Shown here one piece after another: positions 13,331-26,152 of a stretch of DNA of 64,000 bases. The translations under genes were made by a program, and so were the position numbers. Every line of letters starts with the position of its first letter. Position 1 is the stretch's first letter. Origin of the DNA: Mactra quadrangularis (Eukaryota > Mollusca > Bivalvia > Venerida > Mactridae); NCBI GenBank assembly GCA_025267735.1, contig CM046308.1:31113267-31177266 (forward strand), in the 5' to 3' direction. The notes below the pieces were generated by a model, which saw only the letters and a program-made list of their open reading frames with translations, was not told where the DNA came from and searched no databases.

Positions 13331-14390
13331 AATAAACAATTCAATGAAAAGAATGGTGATTGAAGCAATAATTTGTCTGATTAGTTTATATTTTCATTTT
13401 ATGTTTAATTATTATTTGTTTATCTTTAACTGAAATAACTTTTTGTCTGGAAACGTTTGTGATGACGCGACCAAACAAACTTTTAAGCAATAAATCACAA
13501 AATGATATAACTTGAATATGCCAAACATCTACTTTGTTCATGTATGTTCATTTAAACTTTAATATTTTATGTGGACAACTTCATCAATAAGGATACTAGC
13601 GTTTAGACAATTCAAATGTAATAACACTTCTTAAAGCGTATAGAAACAAGTGTAATACGATTATAAATATATTTCATTATTGTTCCAAATTGGTGAATTA
13701 AAGTATCAAGGCTACGACACACCGCTTTAAAGATAACACTTTTTTACACGCAAAACAAACAAGTAGCCAATTCGGGTAAATTATGTTGCTAAGTTAATTA
13801 GTCAATGCTTGACATGGACTCAATCTTAGACGTTGTGAAGACTTAAGTGTTCTGGCAAGAAAAAGGCAAAGTGGAACAGAAGTATTTTGTCCAGAAAACG
13901 GTCATTATGTCAAAACGATGACAAATAGCCCACGTAATCAATCACTTGATGTCAAAAATACAATTGTGAACGCTGCGATCAACTGAGTTCTGTTCCGTAA
14001 GTAAGTTCCCCTTTTTTCAGAAACGATTTACGTTTATATCTATGACGCTTTGACTTCCTGCCACTAACAAGCGATGATCAAGTTGTATGAAAGAATTCGA
14101 ACTTTTTCTGAATAAATATCTCATGATTTCATCTGATATTGCGAAAAAAAACTTGAATAAACAGAAAATATCTCTATAATATTGGATATGAATTACATTG
14201 CTAGATAATTATGTTTATGTTTTTGGCAGCCAAATTATTTCTTTCACTAACTGCACTTGTAAATTTATCAGATAAGCGAAAGATATAAGCTTGAAAGTGC
14301 GTAATTTTCAATGAACTGATTTTGAGACGAGTGATTTGTAGATTACTGTTTCAGAAATGCTTATTGTTTGGAGGTTGTCGCTGAGAATGG
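13331..14390. other. Intergenic, no feature recognised
   Basis: AT-rich sequence with no recognised coding, RNA or repeat feature. Confidence 0.45.
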
Positions 14391-14393
14391 GTT

Positions 14394-14498
14394 GTTTATA
14401 AAATGCCTCATATATTCCGTATAGCAAGGCGTAGACGGCTCCTTGAGGATGAATGAGAACCTGTAATTAAGCAAATAGTGCGAATGAAAGCTGTAAAG
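14394..14498 (+). other. Candidate short first exon with donor site
   Basis: A TATA-like TTTATAAAATGCC (about 14394) is followed about 90 bp later by ATG AAA GCT GTA AAG, ending exactly at a consensus donor (AAAG|GTAAGT, exon end 14498). This would encode M-K-A-V-K and then splice in phase 0. A short upstream ORF (ATGAATGAGAACCTGTAA) precedes it. The five codons are too few to identify anything, and no downstream acceptor or exon was recognised. It could equally be a chance match. Confidence 0.25.
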
Positions 14499-14499
14499 G

Positions 14500-15110
14500 T
14501 AAGTCGATCGCCGTTGATAACATACTTAAAACTGTTTTAAAAGGAGTAAAATAAAAATAAAAACAAAGAAATTGACTTAATAAGTGTGAGATACGTTATT
14601 TTGGCCATTATTCCTATAACCAATGGGAGTTACTTTTCGTTATATGAAAGATTAACATGCAAACATTGGCTTATAGACCAAGTACGATTAGCTGTGTCAT
14701 TATTACTCCTCTACTCTCGTTTATTCATTGTTTTCCGAGTATTATGAAATAATTTACATGATTAAGCATCCTAAAACATGATACTTAACAACGAAAGGAT
14801 TAGATTTTTATTAGAGATATTATTTAGTTCCTATCCCTTTTATTGAATATTTTGATGGCATACATGTGTAGTTTATATGTTTTGTATACCTATTCGCTTT
14901 TTCAGAAAATTCAATATGGTTTAAATTTATAGAATTGATGTTTTTTAGACAATTTGGAAACAGTCATTATACAGACAAAAAAGTCATATTAAAATATGGT
15001 TTCAAACTGTTACATGTGTAGCAGCCGACCAACGATATATTGTTCATACAGTCGATATTATGTAGGATCCAAGTAATCCAAATCCGAGTAGCCATATAAT
15101 CAACTGAAAT
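14500..15110. other. Intergenic, no feature recognised
   Basis: AT-rich. It would be intron if the candidate exon at 14394-14498 is real. Nothing else is seen. Confidence 0.4.
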
Positions 15111-15127
15111 AAAATTGATGGGGAAGC

Positions 15128-15439
15128 CGCCCGTCTAGCTCAGTTGGTAGCTCGCAAGTCTACTGATCGAGGGGTCGTGGGTTCGATTTCCGGGCGGGGC
15201 ATACTTTCGTGGAGCTTGGTCATGAAATTATTTCTACGGCCATTCTCCCTCCTACCAATGATTCTTAATTATGAAGGGCAGTTGTCAGTCACTGATAGTA
15301 TGCACTCAGTAGTTGGTTATCAGCTAAATCCAGAGATTAAGACTTTCCAGGAGAAGTGATTAGGTTGACTGACCGCCGTTATATGACCTATACAATGTGT
15401 TGCTACGGCGTTAAACCCAACAAAAACAAACAAACAAAC
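15128..15439 (+). mobile_element. SINE, family F3, full length
   Basis: The tRNA-like head (15128-15200) has A box CTAGCTCAGTTGGTAG and B box GGGTTCGATTTCC. The body begins GCATACTTTCGTGGAGCTTG and is shared with the 21.5 and 46.1 kb copies. The tail is CGCCGTTATATGACCTATAC...CTACGGCGTTAAACCCAAC, ending in (AAAC)n. Imperfect flanking repeats AAAATTGATGGGGAAGC and AAAATTGGTGGTAAGCC (about 15110 and 15440) look like an aged target-site duplication. This is the reference F3 copy in the window. Confidence 0.9.
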
Positions 15440-15456
15440 AAAATTGGTGGTAAGCC

Positions 15457-16836
15457 ACTACGGAGAGGAATGACCTTCATCCAAGCGATAGAATTTCATT
15501 CATAAGCATTTTTATTAAGTAATGTAAACCAGGCTTTGATTATACATGTACTTAAATTATTTGAAAGAATTTACAGCAATAAATGTTGTAAACAGAAATT
15601 GATACGAACCAGACATAGTTCATAAAAATGATTACAGCTAACCATCCACAGTTTCTGTTGATCAAATCCTTTTAATGTAACTCAATTTTATTAAATTAAA
15701 ACTTCAAGCTTTTTACTCGCTCAAAGGAATAGCAAGTGAGCATCAAGTTTATGACGTGAAATTCAAGTAGATTTAACTTGTTTTAAATTGATTTAAGTAC
15801 AAACTGTTGACCCTGTTTTGAATTGTAGATCACTTTGATCTATGGCGCGTTCGTGAAATTCTAAAACATTATATATAAATTTACATAATATAAGGCTTGC
15901 GTCAAGAATGCCGTGACCATATTTTCTAGTATTTTGTAATGTTAGTTGAGTTTGTTGCCGTTTGTCCTCACTCATTATCAGTTGATATATTTTTGTCTCA
16001 TCCACTTTAGAGTAAATACGTACATACAAGCATGAAGTAAGAGAAAAAGAGTCTAGCTCACTCAATAATTTTGAAAGTACATGTATTGCGATTCACGCTA
16101 AACTAAAGTAGATTGAACTACTCATTTAATTGTTAACACTGGACAAATGTGGCTTCCAAAATATTTAGCCCCAACCCTCTTTGAAATATGAAAAATACTT
16201 ATTACGCTTTTATAATACAGTTTTAGTTAATACATGTATATCATATGGGTATTTTGTTTATATGAAATTTCTTAGATCATTCCGGAGTAAATATATTTAA
16301 GTTAAACCATTCATCACACGGTATGGACGTCATCGAAAAGGGGAAAACGAAAAAGGCTATAAATGTCGGACACATGTGATGTTTTTTCACCTACACAATT
16401 GTATTTGTACATGTGCAGTTTCAAAATTAACTTCTCCGTCCATTCGTTACAACATTCTAATTATCGCTTTATCTAGCCAGAATTCGTCTCCCATGAGTTT
16501 AAACAAACACTTGTATTTCAGACATATCTATGAAAATTGGCACATGTGTGTTTTGATTGTTAATAAATGTCAGATGTGAACCTAAACAAATTCAAACTAA
16601 ACAATGTATTTAGAGAAGGGGGAATACCCAAAGACTAGCTAGCAATGTATAACGTTCAATTTTTGCCACAGTTCAGCCTCTCAAATACAAATACTCGATT
16701 ATAAATTATTTGGGTCAATGCTCCATGATAGATCATGCTATTGTCAATCAGCTCTATGATACATACTGTACTTGTAAACTTTGATATGGTCACTGTCTAT
16801 AGCATTCTCTAAGTTCAACCTTATTTAATTGTCAGG
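15457..16836. other. Intergenic, no feature recognised
   Basis: No exon or repeat is recognised. Short ORFs at 15793-16065 and 16376-16579 have no domain that I recognise. Confidence 0.45.
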
Positions 16837-17240
16837 GGCCCGTATTATCAAAGGTCTTACGACCAAATTTATTCTTAAATCCTTCTATAATGTATTTTAT
16901 TTATTTATTTTATTTATTGGAGTTAACGCCGTGTCAACACAATTGTAGGTCTTTTACGGCGTCCAGCGCACCTAACCTAGCTTTCCTGGACCATTGTCTA
17001 TAACCAGTACTCACCTACTCTTCCACAAGGCCGGAAACATCTCCATATTATCTAATCAATGGAGGAAAATCGACATTATTGTCAAATTTTCATGGAAAGG
17101 TATAACCTCCCCAGGTGGGATTCGAACCCGCACCCCCTCGAGCACGAGTATCTAAATCCCGGCGCGCTACCAACTGCGCTATCGACCCGGGTTTTCTATA
17201 ATGTTTAGCTAATTTATCGTAGGACGTTTGATAATATGCG
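16837..17240 (-). mobile_element. Hairpin MITE split by a SINE
   Basis: The left arm (CCCGTATTATCAAAGGTCTT ACGACC) and right arm (CGTAGGACGTTTGATAATATG) are inverted repeats. With the inserted SINE (16894-17193) removed, the remaining ~100 bp align end to end, in opposite orientation, with the intact copy at 27948-28044. Both contain GAAGGATTTA near the middle. No target duplication is obvious for the hairpin itself. Confidence 0.75.
16894..17193 (-). mobile_element. SINE, family F1, full length, nested
   Basis: On the minus strand this is a complete F1: tRNA-like head at the right (GGGATTCGAACCCGCACCCC is the inverted B-box region), body, and tail TTAACGCCGTGTCAACACAA, followed on the left by an AT-rich (TTTTATTTAT) tail. 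The 11-bp TTCTATAATGT is duplicated at 16883-16893 and 17194-17204. The duplicated bases belong to the hairpin MITE, so the SINE inserted after it. Confidence 0.92.
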
Positions 17241-18029
17241 ACCCAGATCAACAAAAACTCAGTTATATTCCAATTGTAGATGTCTGGACTTCGTCGTAAA
17301 TTCTGATTAAGAAGATAAAATGTCTAAAGTCATGAATGAATAGCGTGCAGTAGCATCATAACAGCCATACTGATGATTCCTAGTCTAACTTGCAATATAA
17401 ACCTGTATAAACAAATCGAAAGTATCCTTGCTCGGAAACCAAACGCAATTTTGCAGCAATCATCAAAATGACAGACAAAAAATGATATTTCTAGTTGATT
17501 TGAAGAGGCGATACATTTTGTCTTTATAGCGATATAATAACAACTGTGTCTATCTCAGAGCAAGCTGCAAAAACCGGGAATAGAAGCAAGGTTCACCGGT
17601 TAATTTCTAGCAAGCATTAATAAACGCCTGATTTAATGTTATAACAAAATTCCACGGTATCATTGTCTGATAGGTTCCATTTGTCTAGAGTATTGTTTCA
17701 TTTCTCAGTAATACAATTGCCATTTACAATGTCTTTCGTCAATAATATTTATGAGAAAGTCTGACTATAAATAAATTACTTTTAAACTCTGGAATTCGTC
17801 ATTCCAAAAAGATTATAGATGTCATTTCATTGTTATAACAATACCTACGTGTATTATTTATGGTAATTTTCGAGCTATAGTTTCTCTATAAATTCCAAAA
17901 TATTCAAATTTGAGAATAATAGTTAAAGTTTCAAAAATGTCATGATTATACATACTTTAACCTCAGTTTTACTGGAATGGCGTGCTCATTGTATCATATT
18001 GGCGACCATTAGGCATAAAAAACCATAGG
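17241..18029. other. Intergenic, no feature recognised
   Basis: AT-rich sequence without recognisable features. Confidence 0.45.
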
Positions 18030-18545
18030 AGGCCGAGACAGTATTTTTTTACTCGGAACCGTAGTCAAAAAGTTAAAGACGTCCATGAATTGGGTCAAAT
18101 ATGCCTCAATTTGGCATAAGGACCTCTAGACCGCCACAGGACAGAGATCCACTACGACTTTTATGAACAAGCATGTAACAAACGCTGAGGTTCGCGTTGT
18201 CGCTGCTACAGTAGATAGTGCACCTATGAACACCATAATTACGGTATGCACATCAGATGCACACGTAGAACGCACCTGAATGTACTATAATAACCACAAA
18301 ACACCGTTTAAAAGTACAAGAGTGCCTAGACGTATGTCTAAGCTGACTCAGCAAGTTCATTTTAACAACGTCTTAAGAACTCGATGAAAAGACACAAAGC
18401 AGAACTCTGGTTTGGCTTGTAAATATTCACCAAAACAATGTATCGAGGTCCACTGAGCTATTCTGGCGTATTTCGGAGAAATATGTTTTTTCGGACGTCG
18501 TAAACTACGTCAATGTGACGGGTATATCATGATCACTCTGTGGTC
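18030..18545. other. Compositionally distinct island, unassigned
   Basis: This ~500-bp stretch is visibly richer in G+C and CpG than its surroundings (for example GTTCGCGTTGTCGCTGCTAC). Neither strand shows an open frame of useful length, and I found no terminal repeats. It could be a decayed transposon interior, an old pseudogene or a regulatory island. I do not recognise it. Confidence 0.3.
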
Positions 18546-21487
18546 TTTTTGTTGAATTGTCTTGAGTATTGACAGTGTACATTATTTCTGAAGTTTTCAT
18601 GTATAAAAATGAATAGACACTTTAATTAAAATGTCAAAATGTTAAATCTGTTTTTCAAAGAAATAATAAAAATGCCTTCAAACCTGTCAGATACATTTTC
18701 GTACGATATTTGAGTATGATCTTTTCTTGAAAAAAAATGTCGATTTTTATAACAAAGTTCTGCGAAATACATTTTCGATGAAAATTAAGATAATGTGAAA
18801 ATCATAAATGCGTGGTAAAAAAGTCATGATAAGGTTCATAGAGTATTAAGAATATTTTCAATTGAGTAGATGTAACATTAATTTCAGTTATGTTATCATA
18901 AGTAAGAGGATCATAAAATCATTTTATTCCAATTTTATATTATAGATATTGATCACTTTATTAATAGTTTTAAGTCGGGAGTATACATATCTTTATGTTA
19001 AAAGATGCCTCCTAGTCTTTAAAGTGGCATCACTTTGGCCTGTAAAATGTTAAAAATTCAATTTTCTTAGACGAACATCTACTCACATTGGGCGATTGTT
19101 CGAGTGGATTTTTTATCATTGCCATCTCAAAATAATTCAGTATTTAGTGCTATTTTAATTTTGCTCAAATGTAAAAGTTCTTACAACTTACGATAATTAC
19201 TCTCACAGCCAGACTATTCAAGATTTAATACCTTAACTCGAGTGTATGATCATACTAAACTATATTGTTTTCAATTAAGAGGTCATTTTGCTTTAAATCT
19301 ACCGATCCTTTCTGTTAACAAGAGGGCACAGAGGACCATGATCGGTCGCTCACCAGAGAACTTAATTCTTACAGCATCTGACACAAGATGTGTTAAACAC
19401 TTTCATATTTATCTGTATGAAAACTGTGACCACCTGTGCTGGGTCTTATTACAATCTTTTTATAAAGGCCAAAACTCAAACGACAACTTTGTAGAGAACC
19501 TTTAAGTGATGTCACATGCCAAATATAGAAGCTACAGGGTCTACAGTTTCAAAGAAAAGTATTACAGCCATTCGTGATATAACTATTTTATAACTTCGTG
19601 CTCAGAAGAGCTAAACCTAAATTAATCATTCGACGTGCATTCGTTCATATCGATGTGTCACCGCAGACCTAGTATACAACCTTGTATACACGTAATTAAA
19701 TGTGGTTAGACTTGTTTGTGCGACACATCAATATAAAAGGCTGGCGATGCCTAATAAATTTAGGAACGTATACTTTGCTTTATTAGATTTCAATACTAAT
19801 GACCGCTGAGCAAAGCAGTTAGTATTTATGGTCACAGATGTAAAATTCCACAACTCTTAAAGTACTAACGCGTGATTTCATTGTCTAGGAACCCAAATGC
19901 ACTGTCGCAAAACACGCAATTTGAAAACTGATCAAATTACACATGGTGCATTTCCTTTGTTTCGAATTGCAATAACAGTCTTCGCTAAACGACAGACATT
20001 TTATGATGCATTTATTGTTAGTATTGCATTAATTGAATGAGGCTTTGTTCCATAATGCCATGTATTATTTTGGTACAAATGTATGAAGTTTAGGTCTGGC
20101 TTTGAAATTTTATACAAATAAATATACATAGATGAACAACCTATTGTTAAAACAAATTCATTTTTATAAAATACTATAGCACGCATCTCCTGTCAAACAA
20201 CAAATACATTCATCATTAAACAACAAACAGATAAGCGCTGTTGCTAGCACGACTGATTACAAGTCCAAATGGGTCGTGGGTTTAATAATTGAGCGGAAGC
20301 TACAAGCATATACCGCCGAGGCGTCTATGCTAGATTAAAAGCTATTTTCCAGATATCTAAGTTTGTCTAGGAAACATGGACGAGTGAACTTCGCATTAAG
20401 ACAGAAACAAGAAATATTTTTCAAAAGATATTCGGCGCTGTACATGGTTCATATTGTTTAAAGTATAAATGTTAGCCAGCAACTATGACTTTAAACTCCA
20501 ATTCACAATAGTGAAATAATACATCAAATTATAGAAAACTTCATGGTCGGGACCGCGTATTGAAAATATGGGGCCGTAAACTACTTTTTTCAGGACCGCA
20601 TACTGAAAATTGGAACTGTATTCTAAACTATAAATCCGGACAACCAATAGTATCATATATATTATGTTCATTTCTCAATACCGGAAGAGAATTTCATAAG
20701 ACAAACAGGAATAGTAGAGCAATTTGTATTGGTTAGCAATGTAGGTAAAAAGTTGGCTTAGACAGTTGCGCCGAAAAAATTGAATGCGGCGTAAAGTACG
20801 AAACATTAATGGAATTCTATATGATAAACATGTTAAGTAATAATGACCTTGTCATAAAATTATCTCTGTATTAGAAACTACCAAGGGACATGACTACATT
20901 ATGGAGTACGTCAATTGTTCAGAGATTAACCGCGATACTCCATTCATATATCTTATTACATATGAAAACCTAATATTTCCATTAGTACGCTAGTGATTAG
21001 CTATAAATCTATAATCAGCAAAATTCACCAATGGCAGACTTTACAAAAAGAATTTAACCCTCCTTCACATGCTATTAGATGATCTCTTATGCTTTTCCGC
21101 ATAAACTGAATCAATTAGTATTTGCTTTCAGACAGGGCAATATTCTATCCATAATGGTCAGTTAACATATGGATATGGTCAGTTGATATTTTAGTTTTCC
21201 ATTATTTGGCATGATTAATGGACAATTCATTTAAACGAAGATCTACTTTCCCATACCACGCATCATTAAAACATTTGTCCCAAGTTTAGACTTATCCTAT
21301 CCCAAATCCATTAGTCAGGGTCGAACAAATGTCAATCAAAAATCTAGTCCGGTAATTATAAAGATCGCCAAAAAACAAATATTGTTTTCTGGCAGACACA
21401 GAAGTTTATGTTGGTATGATTTAGCTTAAAGACTATAGCTTAAAGGCAGAGGACATTTCAACATCAGATTCATATAACTGGACAGAG
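18546..21487. other. Intergenic; one decayed tRNA-like fragment
   Basis: Nothing is recognised except a decayed tRNA-like stretch at about 20240-20300 (GGGTCGTGGGTTTAATAATT), probably an old SINE head, and a twice-repeated motif GACCGCGTATTGAAAAT / GACCGCATACTGAAAAT near 20551 and 20597. Confidence 0.35.
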
Positions 21488-21640
21488 CATACGCTCGAGG
21501 AGCTTGGTCATGAAATGATTTCTACGGCCATTCTCCATCTTACCACTGATTCTAAATCATGTAGGACAGTTGTCTGTCGTTATAATGCTCTATACAATGT
21601 GTTGCTACGGCGATGAACCCAACCACAAAAGATAAAATTT
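21488..21640 (+). mobile_element. SINE, family F3, truncated and internally deleted
   Basis: Starts in the F3 body (GAGCTTGGTCATGAAATGAT), continues to GACAGTTGTCTGTC, then jumps to the tail (CTATACAATGTGTTGCTACG, GCGATGAACCCAACCACAAA). About 80 bp of the middle region seen at 15.2-15.4 kb are absent, and the tRNA head is missing. Confidence 0.8.
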
Positions 21641-23639
21641 GGCGGGCGATGCGAACTAGTCACCAACAAACGTATTACGTTGGTTCAAAGAGTAAAGGCA
21701 TGTGTGTTAAAACGGTAACAGTGTTCGAGTGATAATCATTATTTAGCCATTCTGCTTTGTTTTAAGTTCTATCTTAAACTTGTCCGCTATTTCCATTGGA
21801 AGTATACATAAACTTTGATATTCAGTGCGTAGTACTACAAAAACAGGACGATGACTCTATATACGTACACTAAGTAGTAGGAACTTATGAAAATGACCTA
21901 AATCAAATATGTAAAAACACAAGGGGAAATCGCAATGCATCAATTTTGCGTTAAGCTTTACTAGTTTCAGAAGCAAACATCTTGTTCAAGTCATATGAGA
22001 CAATGTATTTGGTGAGTACTATTCAGGCGATTAAGAAGCAATATTTATTTTATGCTCCAGAGGTTTACACGTTGATAAAATTTACAATATTAGACGCAAT
22101 TTTAATTCCAAATATTACAGAGTTGAGCAAAACAAAGCTTGTCTCAAAGGCGGCAATTTGAATAATGGACTTTTAACGAGAAATGAAAGACACACAAAAA
22201 CACACTTAAGGTTCAGACACAAGAGAGGAAATAAAGTAATTGAACAATTTTTAATATCACCTTTGTATTTGACAATATTTGTACAAATTAGGAATCCGAG
22301 ACGACCTAATACGTAAAGTTAATCCACCAGGCATGAAAATATGAAATGAAAAACAGCTTAGAATATTAATTAATGTTCCAGCCATAACTTGAAAATAATC
22401 ATAACAAAACCTTCACTTTCATAGAAAAATTTGCAACTTATTGAATCATTATAAAAACTAACACATGCTCATCAATATGTTTTTTTTCGTGATATGGCAT
22501 CACCAGTTCTTTCTACTCGCTTTCCGACGCTTATGTCGAGATAGCCATTCCGAGTTCAGTTGTTAACACTATGAGCGTGCAACCTTTTCCCATTTGCTTG
22601 TTATTTTTTTCAGAAGATAACTAAATATAAAATAAAATATAAAATAATAATTAAAAACTGAACAAATGTATGCATTTAAAGACGTTAACTATTTAAACAC
22701 ATATTTACCGCATGTTTTCCGTCAAGAAATCAAATGATTTTCATAAAAAACAAACATACAATAGCGCGGACTTATTTTGCGGATTATCATAAAGCATGTT
22801 TAAGACTGGTCTTATATTCGGTTAATCAAATATGATCAGAAGCATGGAATATAAAGAAGCAATATGGCCTTTTCAGCAATACAGTTCTGTTTGCAGATCT
22901 TCTGGTGCAGATGTACTCAAACGGCTGTATCACGATTACGCACACAATATCGCCATTCAATTTGTGATGTCAAATGTTGTCATCTTGAAACAGCCAATAA
23001 AACATTACTAAAAGGAAATATTTTACTGTACATTGAGGTATAAAGACGCCTCGCAAACGCATGGCCTTACACGCGATTTTGTATTGCTTGATTTGAGGAA
23101 AAAAATGTAATTACTAAGATTTTTAAACAAGTTGTCTTTAAGAGATGCTCTTTACAAATAATTACATCAGAACCAATTGACACGCCATCGAGATACAAGA
23201 TATTCTGACGAGAGTATGCAATTATCGCTATCATGTCACGTACTCACGTCAGAAATCTCGTCGAGGACGAGACACTGGAGAATCAACAACAAAGATTATG
23301 CTCTTGATAAATACACTGACGCGTAAATAACACGTTATCAATTAACCAGGTTAATTAACGAAGTAAACATCATATCGATAAAGTTTGTGAAGCGCAAAAT
23401 ATTATATTTCATATAAAATTCGAGAACATGCGCATTATGCGCCTTAAAGCATAAATTTGTGAAAAATAACAAACAGTCACGGGTTCATTGTACTTGAATG
23501 TTTCTTAGAATTAGTAAATAACGAGCTGAATTGTACCTAAACTGACAATAATTGTTATAGCTTTTGTGTAGACGACGAGCTTATGGATACAGGTTTTGTC
23601 TTCGTTTCATCATATGGTTGGTGGGACGCACGGGCACTG
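21641..23639. other. Intergenic, no feature recognised
   Basis: AT-rich, with a short A/T-rich simple-sequence run near 22622-22650. No exon or repeat family is recognised. Confidence 0.45.
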
Positions 23640-23649
23640 ATAATGATGG

Positions 23650-24050
23650 ATGTTCGGGTGGGAGTCCTGGATTAGAATCCAACTTTGCACCTTGCAATCA
23701 TGGATTTTCGTGGCATCCGGCCTGATTCCCCATCAACCATTTGGCTGCCGTTCTACCAACAATCCATTATCACTCATTCACTGTCTTTTACAGTTAAAAA
23801 TCCACTTGTTATGTTGTTGTTGTTGTTTTTAAAACTACAATGAGCACTTTATTGATCACAAATTCTTAGTTTTATATTAGTCTTCAGTTTATGTTTTTAT
23901 ATTTTATCATCTCCTAATCTTTTCATTTTTCTTTTTCGTTTTTATTTAAGCTCGTATTCCTTATTGTGCATATGATTGTGAAGCGCTTTTGAACATATAT
24001 TCAATATGAAAAGAGCGCTATACAAATACGGTATATAATAATAATACCCA
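23650..24050 (+). mobile_element. Probable LINE (L2/CR1-like) 3' end, decayed
   Basis: The sequence ends GTGAAGCGCTTTTGAACATA, then AAAAGAGCGCTATACAAATA and an (ATA)n-like tail near 24035-24050. A short GCGCTATACAAAT-type 3' hairpin followed by a trinucleotide tail is characteristic of L2/CR1-like LINEs in invertebrates. Upstream, about 23700-23815 translates with a ...QLKIHLL-like ending that recalls the FKSKLKTHLF-type C-terminus of those polyproteins, but it is too decayed to be sure. No intact ORF remains. Confidence 0.5.
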
Positions 24051-25705
24051 ACAAAGTGTACGAGATATAAGTACAACAACGAATGATGCATTCAGTATTA
24101 TAATACAGCCAGGGAAAGAATCAGTACGAGCTATTGTGATACAGTTTAAACAACAAACTCCGCAACTTAACAAATTTCTCAGTAAAAATGAGAAACCTAA
24201 GTTTTTACTGTACAATTTTCACACCATTTTACATTTTTTGTCTTTACTATTACTATAGAAATGTAGCAAATACGGTCAAATGTCAAAATGTATGGAGACT
24301 TGAATACGCACCTTCCTGTATAATTGGTTCCTCTAGGAGAGTCTTAAAGTTTCATATTTACGTAAATTCAATAAGCTATGTTTATTGTCCAGCCCCTAAG
24401 GACACTTAAACTTTTATATTGTCATTTCAGCAATCGGCAATCGTTTTTTTCTCAAACATTCGTGTCAGTAACCGAAAGGTCTAGAAACTTCAAAACACCA
24501 CTATAATTCATTTCTTCTCGCAAATCGCCTACAAAATATTTCACTTATTTCTTTGAATTATATTTTTTCTCGGTAATATATACTCATCGGGTATAATCCT
24601 TAAAGTACAGTAAAACAGAACATTGTTTGTTTTTGTGAAGATATTAACAACCTTTTTCAATACTCTTATGTCGGTTTTTAAGGAGAAAAACTAAGAAGCT
24701 TTTATGGGCTGTTTTCTTTTACAAGTCTTCGATAAGACTTCTTCAAATAGCCTGCAAATGGTGCGAATACTTTAAGGGCGACGGCGCCCACGAAAGTTGC
24801 AAGTAGGACAAGCTTGTCATTTTGTTATCATTTTAACATTTAACATTTTGTTAGAGAGCTATTATTCGACGCAGCTGTCTGAGCCGACTTTTGACCTATA
24901 TTTGAACCAATACAATTTGCTCTACCATACCTGTTTGTCCAATGAACTTTTCTTCTGGTATAGAGAAGTGGATAAAATATATAGTACCATTGGTTGTTTG
25001 TGATAAACATGTACGTAGAACGGGCAGTAATTGCTGATTATTTACGTTGTGTATAATGAAGGACTCGCTGTGCTAATTGATTATACATTCGTCGTGGTAC
25101 GCTCCTGACGGTATGACTGAACAGCAAATATGGCTATTTATACTTCAAATAAATGAACATTGCATAGCGCCGAAAATATTTTTTAAAGTTATTTCTTGGT
25201 TTTATATATATGTTGCGATAAATAAAATGGTCTCTGTAGCCAAACGTTTCTGTAAAACCTTCAATTTACTCACAAATTAACGTTATTTTCGCCATATAAA
25301 GAATATACTTTTAATCTATACAGACACTCGTTTAGAAATGACTGACATTTCTATTTGAAATCAATCATGCTCAAGCTACGAGCCTCAGCATCTTTATCTA
25401 TACAAAGTTTCTAACATCAACAAAGTTTCAGTAGAATTTGATAAAATATGAAATATCAAATCATATTCTTAATTTGTATTATCGAAACATAACATAGATC
25501 TACTGATCTCTTTAAATCTGTATGGACTGATTCAAACTGCCTTCTCGAAATAGTTTGTGCGATACTGAACTACGAAATATTTAATAGTATATCGATGATT
25601 CAGTGCAAAACTAGTCCATCTGTATGATAAATAAAGACGATTGCAGAATAGTTTTTTCGCTAACCCATCAGTATATGATAATATATAAAACCTTATAGAA
25701 TTGCA
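24051..25705. other. Intergenic, no feature recognised
   Basis: ORFs of 65-73 codons occur (for example 24188-24409 and 24797-25003), but none has recognisable domains. Nothing else is seen. Confidence 0.45.
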
Positions 25706-25710
25706 AAGGG

Positions 25711-25953
25711 GTTTTTTTTGTTGTTTTTTAAATTTAGTTTAACATCGTATTCAACACATATTTAGGTCATATATACGACGGCCAGCTCTTCCTACTATAG
25801 GTTTCCTGGACACTTTTCTATCACCAGTACTAACCATACCACGAGGCCGACAAATTATGTAAAGGGTATGACCTACCGCGACTCGGGCTCGAACCCGCGA
25901 TCTCCGGATTCGAAGTCAGACATGCTTACCACTTCGTCACGGCCGCGGCTAAT
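25711..25953 (-). mobile_element. SINE, family F2, full length
   Basis: On the minus strand, a tRNA-like head (GCCGTGACGAAGTGGTAAGC, then a GGGTTCGAGCC B box) leads into a body with TTAGTACTGGTGATAG and GTGTCCAGGAAACC. The tail is CGTCGTATATATGACCTAAA...GTTGAATACGATGTTAAAC, followed by an A-rich end. Body and tail are related to F1 but the head is different. No convincing target duplication is visible. Confidence 0.88.
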
Positions 25954-26152
25954 TTGAAAGGAAGTACGGTTAATTTAACTTATATCCCTCAAAGGTCAGT
26001 CGTTGATATTCAATTATGTAAATAGCATAAGTTTTCCTGACACCAATACTAAATTCTATGTAAAAGTTCATCGTTTCTTACACTATGATATAATTTCCCT
26101 ATACTAATTTACAGTCGTTAGTACATTTCAAAACCATGATAAATGATTACAA

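Noticed and set aside
15128..15200. Genuine tRNA gene
   Set aside because: A and B boxes are good, but the sequence continues directly into a body shared by other F3 copies and is flanked by an aged target duplication. It is a SINE head.
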